Source of the DNA: Cerasicoccus arenae
GTDB taxonomy: Bacteria > Verrucomicrobiota > Verrucomicrobiia > Opitutales > Cerasicoccaceae
NCBI RefSeq assembly: GCF_014651635.1
Contig: NZ_BMXG01000029.1
Span: 1 to 37,073, forward strand
Length of the DNA: 37,073 nucleotides
Direction: 5' to 3'
Translations under genes and position numbers: made by a program
Shown here: positions 1 through 6,997 of the stretch, one piece after another
Layout: every line of letters begins with the position of its first letter
How positions within the stretch are numbered: the stretch's first letter is position 1
The notes under the pieces: model-generated
Database searches by the model: none
What the model saw: the letters and a program-made list of their open reading frames with translations, nothing else
What the model was told of the DNA's origin: nothing

Positions 1-2
1 TA

Positions 3-76
3 CCAATGGTCACCATTAGGAAATCGCCACTAACTCCAAATCATTACCAAGAAGAAAGGCCAATGGTTACCATTGG
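3..76. repeat. Two copies of a 17-18 bp palindrome
   Basis: CCAATGGTTACCATTGG (60-76) is a palindrome with 8-bp arms around one base. A near copy, CCAATGGTCACCATTAGG, lies at 3-20. Both encode PMVTI in a frame open from base 3 to the TAA at 132-134, a different frame from the downstream CDS. They could be operators, a recombination scar or remnants of an earlier gene; the sequence does not decide. Confidence 0.5.
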
Positions 77-88
77 CAGTCAAGAAGG

Positions 89-1690
89 GTGGAGGCCGGA
101 CGCTTACAAAAAAGCGATGGGGTCTTCTATTTAATGCTGTGGAATGAAGTTTTGTCTTATCAAAACAATCGCACCAGCGAAAACTATGGAAATATTATAC
201 AGAATGCTCGTGTGCCTGTGACTATAGATCTGCAAAATTCTGCTGATATAACCATTTACAATCCTATGGATTCTACTAATCCCATATCTTCAATTAGTAG
301 TGCGCGGAGCATCGAATTACTTGTTCCTGATGAAGTCATTGTTGCAACGATAGCCTTTACGCAGCCAAGGACTATCGAACCAGTACAACCTCCAATCAAT
401 TTCCAAGCTTCAGCGGATGGCGAGGCCGTTCAGCTTTCATGGGAATCTCTAGCGTCACATAATGAATTTTTCATCAGACGAATGGGGAAATTAGTAGGGA
501 AAACATCAGAAAACTATTGGACAGACTCTAATGTTCCTTCCGGATATGGATATGAGTATTCAGTAGAAGCTCGTGACTCCAGCGGTAATTTATCAGAACC
601 TGTTTTAGCAAAGGTGATGCTGGCACCTGTTTTGTCGGACTTGATTTTATCGAGGGTTTCTTGGATTCCAGAGGACCCGGAACCTGGGGATTCGGTGCTT
701 TTCAGCGCCACCATTAAAAATATTGGAAACTCCCCCACTCCCGATGGGGTTACGCATGGTGTAAAATTCATGGTGGACGATCAAACCGTCTCGTGGTCTG
801 CAAGCTGGAGACAGCCGATTCTGCCAGGTGAAAGCGTCGCGATCACGTCAAGTAATGGCCCAGGAAGTAACATGTATTGGGTGATGCCCGATGCAGAAAT
901 ACACACGGTAAGCGCTCTCGTTGATGACGTGGACAGAATTCTTGAATTGAATGAAAACAATAATCTCATTGAGACATTACTCGTAAACCTGCCGGACTTA
1001 ACATTGACGAGCCTTTCTTGGAGCCCTGAAAATCCAGAACCTGGAGATTTGGTGCTTTTCAGCGCCACCATTAAAAACATAGGAAATTCCCCCACCCTCG
1101 ATGGGATTACACATGGGGTAAAATTCATGGTGGATAATCAAACCGCCTCATGGTCTGCAAGCTGGAGACAGCCAATTCTGCCAGGCGAAAGCGTAGCGAT
1201 CACGGCAAGTAATGGCCCGGGAGGTAACATGCATTGGGCAATGCCCGATGCAGAAATACATACGGTAAGCGCTCTCGTGGATGACGTGGATAGAATTCTT
1301 GAATTAGACGAAAACAATAATCTCATTGAAACATTGAGTGTAGATCTGCCGGACTTAATATTCTCAGACATTTCCTGGAGTCCTGAAAATCCGGAGCCTG
1401 GAGATCCGGTGCTTTTCAGCGCCACCATTAAAAATATTGGAAATTCCCCCACCCCGGATGGAATTACGCATGGTGTAAAATTTATGGTGGACGATCAAAC
1501 CGCCTCATGGTCTGCAAGCTGGAGACAGCCAATTCTGCCAGGCGAAAGCGTAGCGATCACCGCAAGTAATGGCCCGGGAGGTAGCATGTATTGGGCAATG
1601 CCCGATGCAGAAGCACACGAAGTAAACGCTCTCGTGGATGATGTGGACAGAATCCTTGAGTCAGACGAAAACAATAACAGCCTGTGGTAA
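89..1690 (+). CDS. Secreted Fn3/CARDB repeat protein, probably 5'-truncated
   Basis: The 533-aa product starts abruptly, with no signal peptide, in what resembles the end of a larger beta-rich or glycosidase-like domain (DGVFYLMLWNEVLSY, about residues 10-95). A fibronectin type III-like domain follows (about 100-175), then three CARDB domains of 119 residues each. CARDB modules are extracellular Ig-like adhesion or spacer domains, so an exported or surface role is inferred. The GTG at 89 is only the first available start. The frame is closed upstream by TAG at 17-19 and there is no good ribosome binding site, so the N-terminal and catalytic part has probably been lost or frameshifted. The last CARDB ends at ENNNSLW, slightly shorter than the others. 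The gene lies outside the 117-bp att repeat, in the left chromosomal flank. Confidence 0.7.
   Translation: MEAGRLQKSDGVFYLMLWNEVLSYQNNRTSENYGNIIQNARVPVTIDLQNSADITIYNPMDSTNPISSISSARSIELLVPDEVIVATIAFTQPRTIEPVQPPINFQASADGEAVQLSWESLASHNEFFIRRMGKLVGKTSENYWTDSNVPSGYGYEYSVEARDSSGNLSEPVLAKVMLAPVLSDLILSRVSWIPEDPEPGDSVLFSATIKNIGNSPTPDGVTHGVKFMVDDQTVSWSASWRQPILPGESVAITSSNGPGSNMYWVMPDAEIHTVSALVDDVDRILELNENNNLIETLLVNLPDLTLTSLSWSPENPEPGDLVLFSATIKNIGNSPTLDGITHGVKFMVDNQTASWSASWRQPILPGESVAITASNGPGGNMHWAMPDAEIHTVSALVDDVDRILELDENNNLIETLSVDLPDLIFSDISWSPENPEPGDPVLFSATIKNIGNSPTPDGITHGVKFMVDDQTASWSASWRQPILPGESVAITASNGPGGSMYWAMPDAEAHEVNALVDDVDRILESDENNNSLW
634..1690 (+). repeat. Three tandem 357-bp repeats (CARDB units)
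   Basis: The string GCTTTTCAGCGCCACCATTA recurs at 697, 1054 and 1411, exactly 357 bp (119 codons) apart. The units are near-identical in DNA as well as protein, and the last is short by about 14 bp. This points to recent tandem duplication or ongoing gene conversion. Confidence 0.9.
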
Positions 1691-1882
1691 TCTACAACCG
1701 AGCTTAAGGGGCTGTTGGCCGCCGATGCCCAAAACAAGTGCCCGCAGATCGCCCTAGAAGAACATCTGAGCGAGGAACGTCAACGCAAGGACTGCCTGAA
1801 ACCTCGTCAGCGACTACACCCGGCGCAGAGCTTGCCGCCTCGCTGTGGTAGTTGATTGAGCTCTCCTTCTGAGCCGCAGTCA
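1691..1882. other. Gene-free junction between the CARDB gene and the left att
   Basis: No convincing gene is present. The stretch after the CARDB stop stays open in the same frame for about 50 codons (STTELKGLLAADAQNK...), which may be the remnant of another gene. On the minus strand only short frames broken by stops are seen. It probably represents degraded chromosomal sequence next to the insertion site. Confidence 0.4.
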
Positions 1883-1999
1883 CACATGTAAGCAGATTAC
1901 CGCGTTTTGGCGCGAAACCCTCATCAATAGAGGGGCTTAACCGATTTTCAAGTGGTACTCCCGCCGGGAGTCGAACCCAGATCGACGGTACCGGAAACC
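1883..1999 (-). repeat. Left attachment repeat with tRNA-Arg 3' fragment
   Basis: Identical over 117 bp to 9900-10016. It contains the last 47 nt of the tRNA (1953-1999, from the anticodon arm through CCA) and 70 bp of sequence downstream of the tRNA. The 5' half of the tRNA is absent here, so this copy is not a functional tRNA gene. Confidence 0.95.
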
Positions 2000-2149
2000 T
2001 CCATGAAGGCCCTATTAATAAGGCAAAATTTAATTTTCCCGAAACGTATACTCGAAATCCAGTTCCAGAGGGGTAAAAACGGAACCGTAGACCTTCTCTC
2101 ACCCGAAGAGAAATATTGAAATATGCCCGCAGTAGATTAGATTATCCCC
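2000..2149. other. Left inner end of element; possible integrase arm site
   Basis: ACGTATACTCG at 2044-2054 is matched by ACGTATACCCG at 9852-9862, just inside the other end, beside the integrase start. A near-palindrome around TATTAATA is also present. These may be integrase arm or excisionase sites. The reading frame that crosses the att repeat here is an accidental junction frame, not a gene. Confidence 0.35.
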
Positions 2150-2362
2150 ATGCTGACGGAAAACGAAGTTAGAGGCATGCCGCTAAATGAAAAGCTCAGA
2201 CTCATGGAAATGATCTGGGACAACATTCACCATGCCGCTGAAAGCTTCGAATCCCCAGATTGGCACCGCTCCGAGCTGGAAGCCACCGAAGAACGCCGTA
2301 AAGCTGGCCTAGAGATTCCGATGGATTGGAACGAGGCAAAGCAAAAGTTGCTCAAGCGGTAG
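2150..2362 (+). CDS. Addiction-module antitoxin, TIGR02574-like
   Basis: A 70-aa acidic protein of the short addiction-module component type: LNEKLRLMEMIWDNI near the N-terminus, a PDWHRSELEATEERR segment and a C-terminal MDWNEAKQKLL tail, which in this family wraps the toxin. It should neutralise the RelE/ParE-type toxin encoded 1 nt downstream and repress their shared promoter, as such antitoxins usually do. The length is normal for the family. The pair sits just inside the left att, a common place for stabilisation modules of integrative elements. Confidence 0.85.
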   Translation: MLTENEVRGMPLNEKLRLMEMIWDNIHHAAESFESPDWHRSELEATEERRKAGLEIPMDWNEAKQKLLKR

Positions 2363-2363
2363 C

Positions 2364-2654
2364 ATGGAACCCAGATTACTTCCATCCGGCTTCAATGACC
2401 TTGAAGACGGCCGCGACTTTTATGACGCGCAAGAAGCGAACCTTGGAACGTATTTTCTGGAATCGGTATTCGCCGAGATCGAGTCACTACGCATATACGC
2501 AGGTATCCACAGCAAGCGCTTCGGCTTTCACCGCCTGCTAGCCTCCAAGTTCCCCTATGCCATCTACTACAAGGTAGAAGGCCAAGAGGTGATCATTTAT
2601 CGCGTGCTCGATTGCCGCAGCAATCCTAAGAAGCACCGCGAGGCACTGAAATAG
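2364..2654 (+). CDS. RelE/ParE-family toxin
   Basis: A 96-aa protein with the RelE/ParE fold pattern: an N-terminal helical part (LEDGRDFYDAQEANLGTYFLESV), a central GIHSKRFGFHRLLASKFPYAIYYKVEGQEVIIYRVLDCRSNP sheet region read in two parts (residues about 48-85), and a basic end (KKHREALK). Families of this fold either cleave ribosome-bound mRNA or poison gyrase; the sequence alone does not tell which. The start lies 1 nt after the antitoxin stop codon, so translation is probably coupled. Likely role: post-segregational maintenance of the element, or a phage-responsive toxin. Confidence 0.85.
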   Translation: MEPRLLPSGFNDLEDGRDFYDAQEANLGTYFLESVFAEIESLRIYAGIHSKRFGFHRLLASKFPYAIYYKVEGQEVIIYRVLDCRSNPKKHREALK

Positions 2655-2750
2655 CCAGCAAGACGCTCCGTTACCGCTGCTTCAATACTCAAAGGATTGA
2701 AGCCCGTTGGCTGCATCGCTCTGCTCGCACAGCTACACGCATTTGCTGGC
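2654..2750. repeat. Nested inverted repeats after the TA pair
   Basis: Outer arms GCCAGCAA (2654-2661) and TTGCTGGC (2743-2750) enclose inner arms GCTTCAAT (2679-2686) and ATTGAAGC (2696-2703). The layout resembles an attC-like fold, but canonical attC core boxes are not seen and there is no U-tract, so I only report the structure. Confidence 0.5.
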
Positions 2751-2825
2751 TGTAGAATGCTCGTTATCGCACCTCTAAGGTTAATTGATATTGTTGTTGC
2801 CATCTTATTACCACCAAATCTAAAT

Positions 2826-2839
2826 GCTATATGCTATAA
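2826..2839 (+). promoter_or_regulatory. Possible extended -10 promoter of the two-gene unit
   Basis: TGCTATAAA resembles an extended -10 element about 70 bp before the start codon at 2912, in an AT-rich intergenic stretch. No clear -35 is visible. Confidence 0.3.
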
Positions 2840-2911
2840 ATGTACAGCAGTGGGATTTTGGTGATCCTTCAACTGCATCAATATTATTGCTCTTACAGAT
2901 TAATAGAAAAA

Positions 2912-3943
2912 ATGGCTAATACATCCACCCCGACTCTTGAGATAGCAAACTTCATCTGCAGATTTGGCGAAACATATAGGCTGCTTGATTTATTCAATGA
3001 GGTTGTTAGCCCCGCATTCTTCGGGAATCTTTCTCGAAAGTATGATAGAACGAGATACTTCATTTATCAGCCAAAATTAATCGAGTTGGAGGTGCATGAG
3101 GGGTATCCCGTTATTGGATTAACTGGGCGGTTCGTTAAAGACACATTCCTAGAGCGTGAGCAAATATTTGACCCAGTCGAAGGGATTATACCTGATTCCC
3201 AAGAGATGGAGTCCGCCCCGTCCTCAATTTTTCTTTTGATTTTAAACGTTCACCGGCTGATGTATGTGAAAGAAACTATTGGCGCTCCATCCATCAACTC
3301 ATTCCGTTCAACTATTCAATCATTTCTAAAAAAAACCCATAAGTCTTTTACTAATAGACTTTATGATGAAAATGTTTACTTAAGGGAATCAGAACCTAAT
3401 AGCCCCAAGGTCACTAAGAAGCAAATTTTATCCAAATATCCGTGGCCTTCTTTGGAAGTAGTCCCCTTGGCATCCGAACAATCACTAGAGGCGTTTGTTA
3501 GTAAATACGATTTGTTGAAGTCGCTTGAAATCAAGCTGGTCGAACCAAATGATGAGATTGACGATGAAGATTTTTTCGATGCTCTGCGATCAAGGAAAGA
3601 TTCAATTAAGAGTTCAAATACAGTACTCCGGCATTCCAGTTCAAAAGGACTTGATAAAGCTGAAGCGGTAGAACAGCTGAAAGCTGTTGTGTCGCAAGGA
3701 AATCAGAAAATTAAAATGGATGGAACTGATAGCTATGGAGACAAATTGAGCGGGAACAATGAGAGTTTTAAGATCAAAACGGCGCTACCTTTAAATGATG
3801 ACGGCATTGAGGCTGCCGCAAAACGTATGTATCTTAGCTTTGTTGGGTTAGTTGAGCATGAGATCATTAAAGTTCCGGAGCCTACTGATTCGGCTAAGGC
3901 GAAGATTCAGGCCATTAAGTCCAGGCACCTAGATGGAGGATGA
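2912..3943 (+). CDS. Unknown soluble protein, first gene of a candidate two-gene membrane system
   Basis: I do not recognise this 343-aa protein. It has no signal peptide or membrane segment. An N-terminal part of about 130 residues looks folded (FICRFGETYRLLDLFNEVV, RTRYFIYQPKLIELEV, PVIGLTGRFVKDTFLE). A helical middle follows (INSFRSTIQSFLKKTHKSF), then an acidic and low-complexity linker (NDEIDDEDFFDALRSRK, about 215-290) and a short C-terminal domain. I start it at ATG 2912 (MANTST); the frame opens earlier at 2840, but that extension reads like translated promoter sequence. Its last 11 nt overlap the next gene, so the two are translationally coupled. It is visibly more AT-rich than the chromosomal genes, which suggests transfer. 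A cytosolic sensor partnered with a membrane effector is a plausible but unproven reading. Confidence 0.75.
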   Translation: MANTSTPTLEIANFICRFGETYRLLDLFNEVVSPAFFGNLSRKYDRTRYFIYQPKLIELEVHEGYPVIGLTGRFVKDTFLEREQIFDPVEGIIPDSQEMESAPSSIFLLILNVHRLMYVKETIGAPSINSFRSTIQSFLKKTHKSFTNRLYDENVYLRESEPNSPKVTKKQILSKYPWPSLEVVPLASEQSLEAFVSKYDLLKSLEIKLVEPNDEIDDEDFFDALRSRKDSIKSSNTVLRHSSSKGLDKAEAVEQLKAVVSQGNQKIKMDGTDSYGDKLSGNNESFKIKTALPLNDDGIEAAAKRMYLSFVGLVEHEIIKVPEPTDSAKAKIQAIKSRHLDGG

Positions 3944-4565
3944 TGTCAAATTTAGGTTTCTGTTGGAAGAGAAGGGCTTGCTTCAGATCTACATGAAAGC
4001 AAGGAAGATTCCTGAATCTAAGTTTAACTGGATTTCGAGCTTGGGCGTTTTTTTTGCTATTTTCATAATTGAGTACTTTTCATTTAGTGATGAAGAATCA
4101 TTAAGGACACAAGTAGAGGACTATCTTTGGATGGGCTTTACTGTGTCCTTTACACTTATTGGCCTTCTAATCGCAGGTTTTACTATATTCTCAACTGTCG
4201 GAAAACCAGAACTGTTTTTGGCAATGGCTGAAGTAAAAGAGCCGAGGACGGGCTTACCCAAGTTGAAATACAACTACTTTATTTTCATCAGAGTTTTTTG
4301 TAACTATTTTTCCTTTTTGATAGTTCTCTTGTTTCTTGGAATGATAAGCGGGAAAAATGGATTTATAGAAAATGCTTTTGATTTTCTATATCCGGATACG
4401 AATGCAATCGAGTGGTATTACAAGTTGTGCTCGGTTTTGGTAGTAGGTATTTTTTACGTTATGGTTGTTCAATTAAAGTCATTTGTGTTTAATATCTATC
4501 ATTCCGTAATGACCTCCCTGGTATGGCATGCCAATTTTGGCATTAAAGGCAATCATGAGTCGTGA
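3933..4565 (+). CDS. Unknown four-TM membrane protein, second gene of the unit
   Basis: A 210-aa protein with four hydrophobic segments: about 32-50 (ISSLGVFFAIFIIEYF), 68-90 (FTVSFTLIGLLIAGFTIF), 118-142 (YFIFIRVFCNYFSFLIVLLF) and 170-190 (LCSVLVVGIFYVMVV). Between the second and third lies a charged loop with LAMAEVKEPRTGLPKLKY. The family is not recognised. It starts inside the last codons of the preceding gene (11-nt overlap) without its own clear Shine-Dalgarno. Size, topology and pairing with a soluble partner resemble many defence effectors (Kiwa KwaA is one example of a four-TM partner), but I see no specific sequence match and do not claim homology. It is AT-rich like its partner. 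Confidence 0.78.
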   Translation: MEDDVKFRFLLEEKGLLQIYMKARKIPESKFNWISSLGVFFAIFIIEYFSFSDEESLRTQVEDYLWMGFTVSFTLIGLLIAGFTIFSTVGKPELFLAMAEVKEPRTGLPKLKYNYFIFIRVFCNYFSFLIVLLFLGMISGKNGFIENAFDFLYPDTNAIEWYYKLCSVLVVGIFYVMVVQLKSFVFNIYHSVMTSLVWHANFGIKGNHES

Positions 4566-4573
4566 TCTCGATA

Positions 4574-5191
4574 TTAAACGACCAGCGACGGCTCGCCGTA
4601 GAATGGCACTAGATCGCGATTTCCTTCAGCATCAACTTCACCGTAGGCCACTAGCACTTCTTCCATGCATGGTTCGTCCATGAAAAAGCCTGCTTGCTGC
4701 ATTTGCTCGACTCGCCATTTACATGCCAAGCGTGCGGCTTCAAATTCGCCATATTTCCGCACTGAATAGCGACGGTATGTGCCTCGAAAATATGCCCTCC
4801 AAGAGTATTCAGTCCGTGAGTAGGAGACGCCCGCAACGACGCCCCCTTTGAACCATTCTGGCACAGCTTTTCCGCCAACGTCTGAGCGAGGGAAGATTTT
4901 CAAGTTAGACTTTCGATTGTCTAGCAAATCGCCATTGGAATGCATGACGCACTCCGTTTGCGAGCTGATCGCCATTATCTTTCGGTGAAAGCCGACTGTC
5001 TTGCTGCCAAATGTGGCATAGAGTTGCTTACCGCTAAACTTCCATGTCCTGGACTCGAAGAGTTCGATGAACTCAGCGTCAAAGAGGTAGTTATGAACAT
5101 CCTCGAAGCGGTCATAAAGTGGCAATATTACGACGTCCTCGACGATTTGAATGTTCTTCCCGACTGTGCATTTTCCGATGCTATAATCCAT
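4574..5191 (-). CDS. HNH endonuclease-like protein with AP2-like DNA-binding domain
   Basis: A 205-aa protein starting at MDYSIGKC. The middle carries an HNH_3-like core, HSNGDLLDNRKSNLKIF, in which H..NGD..DNR..NL matches free-standing phage homing nucleases; the usual first-box histidine pair is replaced by a V-M-H context, so activity is uncertain. After it comes an AP2-type DNA-binding segment (GVSYSRTEYSWRAYFRG, then KYGEFEAARLACKWRVE). Such HNH/AP2 proteins are typically mobile intron-less homing endonucleases. It is the last gene of the Rep operon, and the upstream ORF stops 9 nt before it. The frame extends further upstream but would overlap that gene, so the ATG at 5191 is preferred. 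It might spread itself, or nick invading DNA. Confidence 0.75.
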   Translation of the reverse strand: MDYSIGKCTVGKNIQIVEDVVILPLYDRFEDVHNYLFDAEFIELFESRTWKFSGKQLYATFGSKTVGFHRKIMAISSQTECVMHSNGDLLDNRKSNLKIFPRSDVGGKAVPEWFKGGVVAGVSYSRTEYSWRAYFRGTYRRYSVRKYGEFEAARLACKWRVEQMQQAGFFMDEPCMEEVLVAYGEVDAEGNRDLVPFYGEPSLVV

Positions 5192-5199
5192 GGTGGTGC

Positions 5200-5457
5200 T
5201 TATTGTGGTGTGAGTTGATAACGTGGGTTGTAAACTTTGCGGGGAATCTCCGTGACCCCTGCTTTTGAAAAGGCTTCTTCCCAACTTTTGGTTGAGCGGC
5301 CTTTGACGTCGTAGCTCAGGGCGTCTTTCGCGACCCCGATACGGTATTCCATCCTTCCGGTGGTTCTGAGTGGCTTTCTGAGTGCGATAGCCATCTTTCC
5401 GAGGCATTCACGAGCGAACCGCATTGCGGCTATATCATTCATTCTTTCAGTCTTCAT
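5200..5457 (-). CDS. Small unknown protein of the replication operon
   Basis: An 85-aa basic, helical protein (MNDIAAMRFARECLGKMAI) with no recognised domain. The start at 5457 is supported by GGAAAG about 5 nt upstream; a second in-frame Met lies five codons later. It sits between the 98-aa unknown and the HNH/AP2 gene in the same direction. Small proteins at this place in rolling-circle elements often regulate replication or bind DNA, but nothing here shows that. Confidence 0.6.
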   Translation of the reverse strand: MKTERMNDIAAMRFARECLGKMAIALRKPLRTTGRMEYRIGVAKDALSYDVKGRSTKSWEEAFSKAGVTEIPRKVYNPRYQLTPQ

Positions 5458-5504
5458 GATCTTTCCGTCAGTTATGTTACCTATTTAACAAGGAAAAGGC
5501 GGTG

Positions 5505-5541
5505 ATGGGATGGGGCAGCCTAAAGGCTGCTTCCATCCCAT
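5505..5541. repeat. Strong hairpin across the end of the 98-aa gene
   Basis: ATGGGATGG (5505-5513) pairs with CCATCCCAT (5533-5541), and GCAGCC (5515-5520) pairs with GGCTGC (5525-5530) around a TAAA loop: a 15-bp stem with one small internal asymmetry. It includes the stop codon of the gene ending at 5520. There is no U-tract, so it is not a classical terminator. In a rolling-circle element it could be a single-strand origin, a packaging-type signal or an mRNA stabiliser. Confidence 0.75.
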
Positions 5542-5816
5542 TCGCCGCCGATCTCCCAGCCGTTATCTTTGAGGTTTTCAAATAACTCTTCGTGTCCATG
5601 AGAGAGACTTTCAGCATATCCGCTGACATCCATCCATAGAGCTTCACGCCGACCCCTTTGCGGGCCAGCGTAAGCGTATTCCTGATCATCCTGTCCGACT
5701 AGAATGTCCATCAGGACACCGCCAACTAATGCGCTAGCGATGACCTGAAGGAATTGATCTACCGGAGGATTGTCGCGCCGTTCAAAGCGCACGCCCGAGA
5801 GAGTGAAACTAGCCAT
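5520..5816 (-). CDS. Small acidic unknown protein
   Basis: A 98-aa protein with no recognised family. Visible features are a short hydrophobic stretch (FLQVIASALVGGVLMDILVG, about residues 22-41) that may be a buried helix or a single membrane segment, and an acidic C-terminal half (HEELFENLKDNGWEIGGEWDG). Its ATG overlaps the end of the SSB-like gene by 8 nt, so it is translated as part of the rep operon. In filamentous phages small hydrophobic proteins at this place can be coat proteins, but no signal peptide or typical coat pattern is seen, so I do not assign that. Confidence 0.62.
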   Translation of the reverse strand: MASFTLSGVRFERRDNPPVDQFLQVIASALVGGVLMDILVGQDDQEYAYAGPQRGRREALWMDVSGYAESLSHGHEELFENLKDNGWEIGGEWDGSSL

Positions 5817-6105
5817 GACTCAGGACCTCACCTTTAACGACCGTGTTGCCCTTTTCGCTATTGGCGCTTTGGACAATAATCAGGATGCGCCGGAAGGGGT
5901 GGATTTCGGGAATCGGGCCGGCCGTATCGCTGAAACGATAGAACCACGTTGATTTCCCGTTCGTGATCGTCGCTTCAAGACGCTTGTAGTTTTTGCCTTC
6001 CCAACTCTTGTCTTCGACCTTTACCGCGACGACCAGTCCTTTCAGGATTAGGCCATCATCAGCAAGGAGATTGTTGTTATCCGGTTTAGTTGTATTTTCT
6101 GCCAT
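5809..6105 (-). CDS. Probable ssDNA-binding protein (OB-fold, gp5-like position)
   Basis: A 98-aa protein: a disordered N-terminus (MAENTTKPDNNN), then a beta-rich stretch typical of an OB fold (LILKGLVVAVKVED, YKRLEATITNG, WFYRFSD, RRILIIVQSAN, NTVVKGEVL). Filamentous-phage and rolling-circle elements commonly encode a small ssDNA-binding protein right after Rep that coats the displaced strand. The assignment rests on that order, the size and the strand pattern, not on a firm motif. The start overlaps the last 58 nt of rep in another frame. Alternative: another small OB-fold accessory protein. Confidence 0.6.
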   Translation of the reverse strand: MAENTTKPDNNNLLADDGLILKGLVVAVKVEDKSWEGKNYKRLEATITNGKSTWFYRFSDTAGPIPEIHPFRRILIIVQSANSEKGNTVVKGEVLSHG

Positions 6106-6995
6106 TGTTCAATGCTTTCCATTATCTTAGCTGGTGTTAGATAGACACACAGACCCGACAGAGCAGCCTTGCCGCGAAGTGTGAGATTTACCCCTTTTTG
6201 GTAAAATTCGGTGTAGTGCGTCCGAAGCACTACGTAGATTGATTTGATCGGGTAATGGCACCGTTCATCACGGATGCAGACTTTCGCCTTACGCATCCAA
6301 ACGCGCCATTGTTGCCGGATGGTGCGCCGGATGTAGCTAAAGCGCTTCACCGTGCTTTTTTCCTGTGCAGGCTCATAGTATTCTTGGCCGTAGCAGCCCA
6401 CGCCGTAGCGTCCGCCTTCGAGCACATCCCAATCAGGGTCTTGCGTCTTGGTGTAGAAACCACCGCCCGTTTGCCAAAAGCGCATACGTCCGCCGTTTTC
6501 GTAGTCCAGGAGCCATTCAGGCAAGTTAAGCCCTTCCGAGCTATCGCCATCGAATGCGCCTTTGGAAACATACTTGAACAGGTAGCGAAATTTCTTGTAG
6601 CGGAGACGTTCAACGTTCGTCCGACCAAGGCCCCACCATTGACCAATCAGGCAAAGGCAGTCCCGAGGAATCCGCTTCTTGTAATGCACGATCAAGTGCC
6701 AATGCGCGTAGCCGTTATCCTGAAATTCCAGCTTCCACGCCCAAGGGAAAGGACCGATGACGTCACGCAACGCAGACAAGAAACGTCGAACTCGGTCCTT
6801 TCCCCGTTCGTATGCCTCCACGGGCTCGCCGATGATGGGGTCCAGCGTAAGCGTTAAAAATAAGCACTGCTTCCAAGGCGGTAGCCCCTTGCGCTCAATG
6901 GCGCGCCGCTTCAATTCGACACCGGAACGAGTGAACCAATTGGGCGCACTGTATGGCCGAACCTCTAACGTGGAATCGCGATGCTTCTTGGCCAT
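6048..6995 (-). CDS. rep: Rolling-circle replication initiator (HUH endonuclease)
   Basis: A 315-aa protein with the three HUH Rep motifs in order and spacing: motif 1 FLTLTLD (46-52), motif 2 HWHLIVHY (metal-binding H98 and H100) and motif 3 YLFKYVSKG (Y138-G146, with nucleophile Tyr138 or Tyr142 and Lys141/145). Such proteins nick one strand at a double-strand origin, bind the 5' end covalently and start rolling-circle replication. No helicase domain follows, so a host helicase is needed. The 110-residue basic tail may bind DNA. The start lies 2 nt after the stop of the preceding small gene, so translation is probably coupled. It implies that the excised element replicates as a circle through ssDNA. 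Confidence 0.9.
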   Translation of the reverse strand: MAKKHRDSTLEVRPYSAPNWFTRSGVELKRRAIERKGLPPWKQCLFLTLTLDPIIGEPVEAYERGKDRVRRFLSALRDVIGPFPWAWKLEFQDNGYAHWHLIVHYKKRIPRDCLCLIGQWWGLGRTNVERLRYKKFRYLFKYVSKGAFDGDSSEGLNLPEWLLDYENGGRMRFWQTGGGFYTKTQDPDWDVLEGGRYGVGCYGQEYYEPAQEKSTVKRFSYIRRTIRQQWRVWMRKAKVCIRDERCHYPIKSIYVVLRTHYTEFYQKGVNLTLRGKAALSGLCVYLTPAKIMESIEQWQKIQLNRITTISLLMMA

Positions 6996-6997
6996 CG

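Noticed and set aside
1704-2102. A 132-aa minus-strand frame crossing the left att repeat
   Set aside because: It joins element DNA, the tRNA fragment and the outer flank; the central part is the translated tRNA. An accidental junction frame.
2597-2803. A 68-aa minus-strand frame over the nested inverted repeats
   Set aside because: It overlaps the end of the toxin gene, has no ribosome binding site and no protein-like pattern; the palindromes explain the open frame.
2912-4565. Assignment of the two-gene unit to Kiwa (KwaA/KwaB)
   Set aside because: Size and topology are similar, but I see no shared motif with the KwaB (DUF4868) sequence as I remember it.
5809-6995. Calling the element a filamentous prophage (inovirus)
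   Set aside because: Rep and an SSB-like gene fit, but no Zot-type ATPase, coat or adsorption protein can be seen.
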